64,000 nt of DNA from Anthopleura xanthogrammica. Lineage: Eukaryota > Cnidaria > Anthozoa > Actiniaria > Actiniidae. Positions 60,201 to 64,000 of this stretch are shown in pieces (within the stretch, counting starts at the first letter, position 1; the number at the start of each line of letters is the position of its first letter). Under the pieces are notes generated by a model, which saw nothing but the letters and a program-made list of their open reading frames with translations, made no database searches and had not been told where the DNA came from. Where the stretch lies: contig OZ025213.1 in the NCBI GenBank assembly GCA_964019055.1, positions 8,172,472 through 8,236,471 on the forward strand. Reading direction: 5' to 3'. The translations under genes were made by a program, and so were the position numbers.

Positions 60201-63200
60201 TCATGAAAATACCTCTTGAGATAAAAACACGACTTTTTGGCGGAAAAAAATGGGGTTTTGGCTGAGTAAAGGTGCTTTTTGGTCAAAAAAGGTGTTTTTT
60301 GCTGAGAAAATTTGAAATTTGCTGAGAATTTTCTTTTGCTCAAAACACGACGTTTTCACTGCTAAACGCAAGTTTTGGACGAGAAAAGCACATTTTAGGT
60401 GTCCAAAACACTGTTTTGCTGGGAAAAAAAGCTTTTTAGCCCAAAAAACTGAAAAATGGCCATTTTGGCTCTCAAAACCAGGTTTTTCGCTGACGGCGTG
60501 ACCTGTTTGCTGAAACCCCCACTTTTTGCTCATGAAAATACCTCTTGAGATAAAAACACGACTTTTTGGCGGAAAAAAATGGGGTTTTGGCTGAGTAAAG
60601 GTGCTTTTTGGTCAAAAAAGGTGTTTTTTGCTGAGAAAATTTGAAATTTGCTGAGAATTTTCTTTTGCTCAAAACACGACGTTTTCACTGCTAAACGCAA
60701 GTTTTGGACGAGAAAAGCACATTTTAGGTGTCCAAAACACTGTTTTGCTGGGAAAAAAAGCTTTTTAGCCCAAAAAACTGAAAAATGGCCATTTTGGCTC
60801 TCAAAACCAGGTTTTTCGCTGACGGCGTGACCTGTTTGCTGAAACCCCCACTTTTTGCTCATGAAAATACCTCTTGAGATAAAAACACGACTTTTTGGCG
60901 GAAAAAAATGGGGTTTTGGCTTAGTAAAGGTGCTTTTTGGTCAAAAAAGGTGTTTTTTGCTGAGAAAATTTGAAATTTGCTGAGAATTTTCTTTTGCTCA
61001 AAACACGACGTTTTCACTGCTAAACGCAAGTTTTGGACGAGAAAAGCACATTTTAGGTGTCCAAAACACTGTTTTGCTGGGAAAAAAAGCTTTTTAGCCC
61101 AAAAAACTGAAAAATGGCCATTTTGGCTCTCAAAACCAGGTTTTTCGCTGACGGCGTGACCTGTTTGCTGAAACCCCCACTTTTTGCTCATGAAAATACC
61201 TCTTGAGATAAAAACACGACTTTTTGGCGGAAAAAAATGGGGTTTTGGCTGAGTAAAGGTGCTTTTTGGTCAAAAAAGGTGTTTTTTGCTGAGAAAATTT
61301 GAAATTTGCTGAGAATTTTCTTTTGCTCAAAACACGACGTTTTCACTGCTAAACGCAAGTTTTGGACGAGAAAAGCACATTTTAGGTGTCCAAAACACTG
61401 TTTTGCTGGGAAAAAAAGCTTTTTAGCCCAAAAAACTGAAAAATGGCCATTTTGGCTCTCAAAACCAGGTTTTTCGCTGACGGCGTGACCTGTTTGCTGA
61501 AACCCCCACTTTTTGCTCATGAAAATACCTCTTGAGATAAAAACACGACTTTTTGGCGGAAAAAAATGGGGTTTTGGCTGAGTAAAGGTGCTTTTTGGTC
61601 AAAAAAGGTGTTTTTTGCTGAGAAAATTTGAAATTTGCTGAGAATTTTCTTTTGCTCAAAACACGACGTTTTCACTGCTAAACGCAAGTTTTGGACGAGA
61701 AAAGCACATTTTAGGTGTCCAAAACACTGTTTTGCTGGGAAAAAAAGCTTTTTAGCCCAAAAAACTGAAAAATGGCCATTTTGGCTCTCAAAACCAGGTT
61801 TTTCGCTGACGGCGTGACCTGTTTGCTGAAACCCCCACTTTTTGCTCATGAAAATACCTCTTGAGATAAAAACACGACTTTTTGGCGGAAAAAAATGGGG
61901 TTTTGGCTGAGTAAAGGTGCTTTTTGGTCAAAAAAGGTGTTTTTTGCTGAGAAAATTTGAAATTTGCTGAGAATTTTCTTTTGCTCAAAACACGACGTTT
62001 TCACTGCTAAACGCAAGTTTTGGACGAGAAAAGCACATTTTAGGTGTCCAAAACACTGTTTTGCTGGGAAAAAAAGCTTTTTAGCCCAAAAAACTGAAAA
62101 ATGGCCATTTTGGCTCTCAAAACCAGGTTTTTCGCTGACGGCGTGACCTGTTTGCTGAAACCCCCACTTTTTGCTCATGAAAATACCTCTTGAGATAAAA
62201 ACACGACTTTTTGGCGGAAAAAAATGGGGTTTTGGCTTAGTAAAGGTGCTTTTTGGTCAAAAAAGGTGTTTTTTGCTGAGAAAATTTGAAATTTGCTGAG
62301 AATTTTCTTTTGCTCAAAACACGACGTTTTCACTGCTAAACGCAAGTTTTGGACGAGAAAAGCACATTTTAGGTGTCCAAAACACTGTTTTGCTGGGAAA
62401 AAAAGCTTTTTAGCCCAAAAAACTGAAAAATGGCCATTTTGGCTCTCAAAACCAGGTTTTTCGCTGACGGCGTGACCTGTTTGCTGAAACCCCCACTTTT
62501 TGCTCATGAAAATACCTCTTGAGATAAAAACACGACTTTTTGGCGGAAAAAAATGGGGTTTTGGCTGAGTAAAGGTGCTTTTTGGTCAAAAAAGGTGTTT
62601 TTTGCTGAGAAAATTTGAAATTTGCTGAGAATTTTCTTTTGCTCAAAACACGACGTTTTCACTGCTAAACGCAAGTTTTGGACGAGAAAAGCACATTTTA
62701 GGTGTCCAAAACACTGTTTTGCTGGGAAAAAAAGCTTTTTAGCCCAAAAAACTGAAAAATGGCCATTTTGGCTCTCAAAACCAGGTTTTTCGCTGACGGC
62801 GTGACCTGTTTGCTGAAACCCCCACTTTTTGCTCATGAAAATACCTCTTGAGATAAAAACACGACTTTTTGGCGGAAAAAAATGGGGTTTTGGCTGAGTA
62901 AAGGTGCTTTTTGGTCAAAAAAGGTGTTTTTTGCTGAGAAAATTTGAAATTTGCTGAGAATTTTCTTTTGCTCAAAACACGACGTTTTCACTGCTAAACG
63001 CAAGTTTTGGACGAGAAAAGCACATTTTAGGTGTCCAAAACACTGTTTTGCTGGGAAAAAAAGCTTTTTAGCCCAAAAAACTGAAAAATGGCCATTTTGG
63101 CTCTCAAAACCAGGTTTTTCGCTGACGGCGTGACCTGTTTGCTGAAACCCCCACTTTTTGCTCATGAAAATACCTCTTGAGATAAAAACACGACTTTTTG

Positions 63201-64000
63201 GCGGAAAAAAATGGGGTTTTGGCTTAGTAAAGGTGCTTTTTGGTCAAAAAAGGTGTTTTTTGCTGAGAAAATTTGAAATTTGCTGAGAATTTTCTTTTGC
63301 TCAAAACACGACGTTTTCACTGCTAAACGCAAGTTTTGGACGAGAAAAGCACATTTTAGGTGTCCAAAACACTGTTTTGCTGGGAAAAAAAGCTTTTTAG
63401 CCCAAAAAACTGAAAAATGGCCATTTTGGCTCTCAAAACCAGGTTTTTCGCTGACGGCGTGACCTGTTTGCTGAAACCCCCACTTTTTGCTCATGAAAAT
63501 ACCTCTTGAGATAAAAACACGACTTTTTGGCGGAAAAAAATGGGGTTTTGGCTGAGTAAAGGTGCTTTTTGGTCAAAAAAGGTGTTTTTTGCTGAGAAAA
63601 TTGGAAATTTGCTGAGAATTTTCTTTTGCTCAAAACACGACGTTTTCACTGCTAAACGCAAGTTTTGGACGAGAAAAGCACATTTTAGGTGTCCAAAACA
63701 CTGTTTTGCTGGGAAAAAAAGCTTTTTAGCCCAAAAAACTGAAAAATGGCCATTTTGGCTCTCAAAACCAGGTTTTTCGCTGACGGCGTGACCTGTTTGC
63801 TGAAACCCCCACTTTTTGCTCATGAAAATACCTCTTGAGATAAAAACACGACTTTTTGGCGGAAAAAAATGGGGTTTTGGCTGAGTAAAGGTGCTTTTTG
63901 GTCAAAAAAGGTGTTTTTTGCTGAGAAAATTGGAAATTTGCTGAGAATTTTCTTTTGCTCAAAACACGACGTTTTCACTGCTAAACGCAAGTTTTGGACG

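Larger units (their letters stand above)
33925..64000. repeat. Satellite array, right block (about 91 monomers of ~329 bp)
   Basis: This is the same monomer in the same orientation as the left block. It resumes with the A-run exactly where the left block was interrupted, and it continues past the window edge. Length variants are rare: 330 bp (extra T near 36607), 328 bp (missing A near 41289) and a rearranged pair of 315 and 343 bp (53633-54290). From about 45 to 52 kb I saw no differences between copies, so this stretch is either recently amplified or an assembly effect. Minor base variants recur (GATAGAAAC at ~38839 and ~39168, GGAAACAAAT at ~59587 and ~59916, GGCTTAG at ~60920, ~62237 and ~63223). 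No gene is supported within the block. Confidence 0.98.

Overview
The window is eukaryotic nuclear DNA dominated by one tandem satellite. A monomer of about 329 bp repeats head to tail, in one orientation, from 1 to 26978 (about 82 copies) and from 33925 to 64000 (about 91 copies), and runs off both edges. The two blocks were originally one array. They are split by a 6946-bp insert (26979-33924) with perfect 20-bp terminal inverted repeats and a probable 3-bp AAA target-site duplication, so the insert is a DNA transposon that landed in the A-run of one monomer.

The transposon carries one convincing gene, on the minus strand (32663 to 28556). Two long open exons are joined by a 259-bp intron whose GT/AG ends preserve the frame, giving about 1282 residues. 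The predicted protein has a basic region, a possible helix-turn-helix segment, CxxC motifs, a SAP-like DNA-binding motif, a helical block that could hold a DDE/RNase H-type transposase core, and an acidic tail with a short lysine cluster. I cannot place it in a named superfamily. Its open frame, perfect TIRs and readable duplication suggest a recent insertion. The element's flanks also hold weakly supported small exons, a hairpin at the gene's start, three YY1-like motifs and an RFX-type X-box.

The satellite itself is unusual. A-runs and T-runs alternate about every 10.3 bp through almost the whole monomer, close to one per helical turn, which predicts strong intrinsic curvature; 329 bp is also about two nucleosome repeats. 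Both strands are open for 60-110 codons per monomer, but I regard these frames as by-products of the base pattern, not genes. Variant monomers (327, 328, 330 and 331 bp, and recurring base changes) occur in patches and at multiples of the period, which records duplication and homogenisation. The invariant stretch near 45-52 kb contrasts with the diverse first 9 kb.

The organism is not identifiable from the sequence alone. Spliced genes, a large satellite and a cut-and-paste transposon indicate a eukaryote. My recollection of similar uncharacterised SAP-containing multicopy proteins points to a marine invertebrate such as a cnidarian, with low confidence. There are no rRNA, tRNA or CRISPR features and no recognisable host gene.
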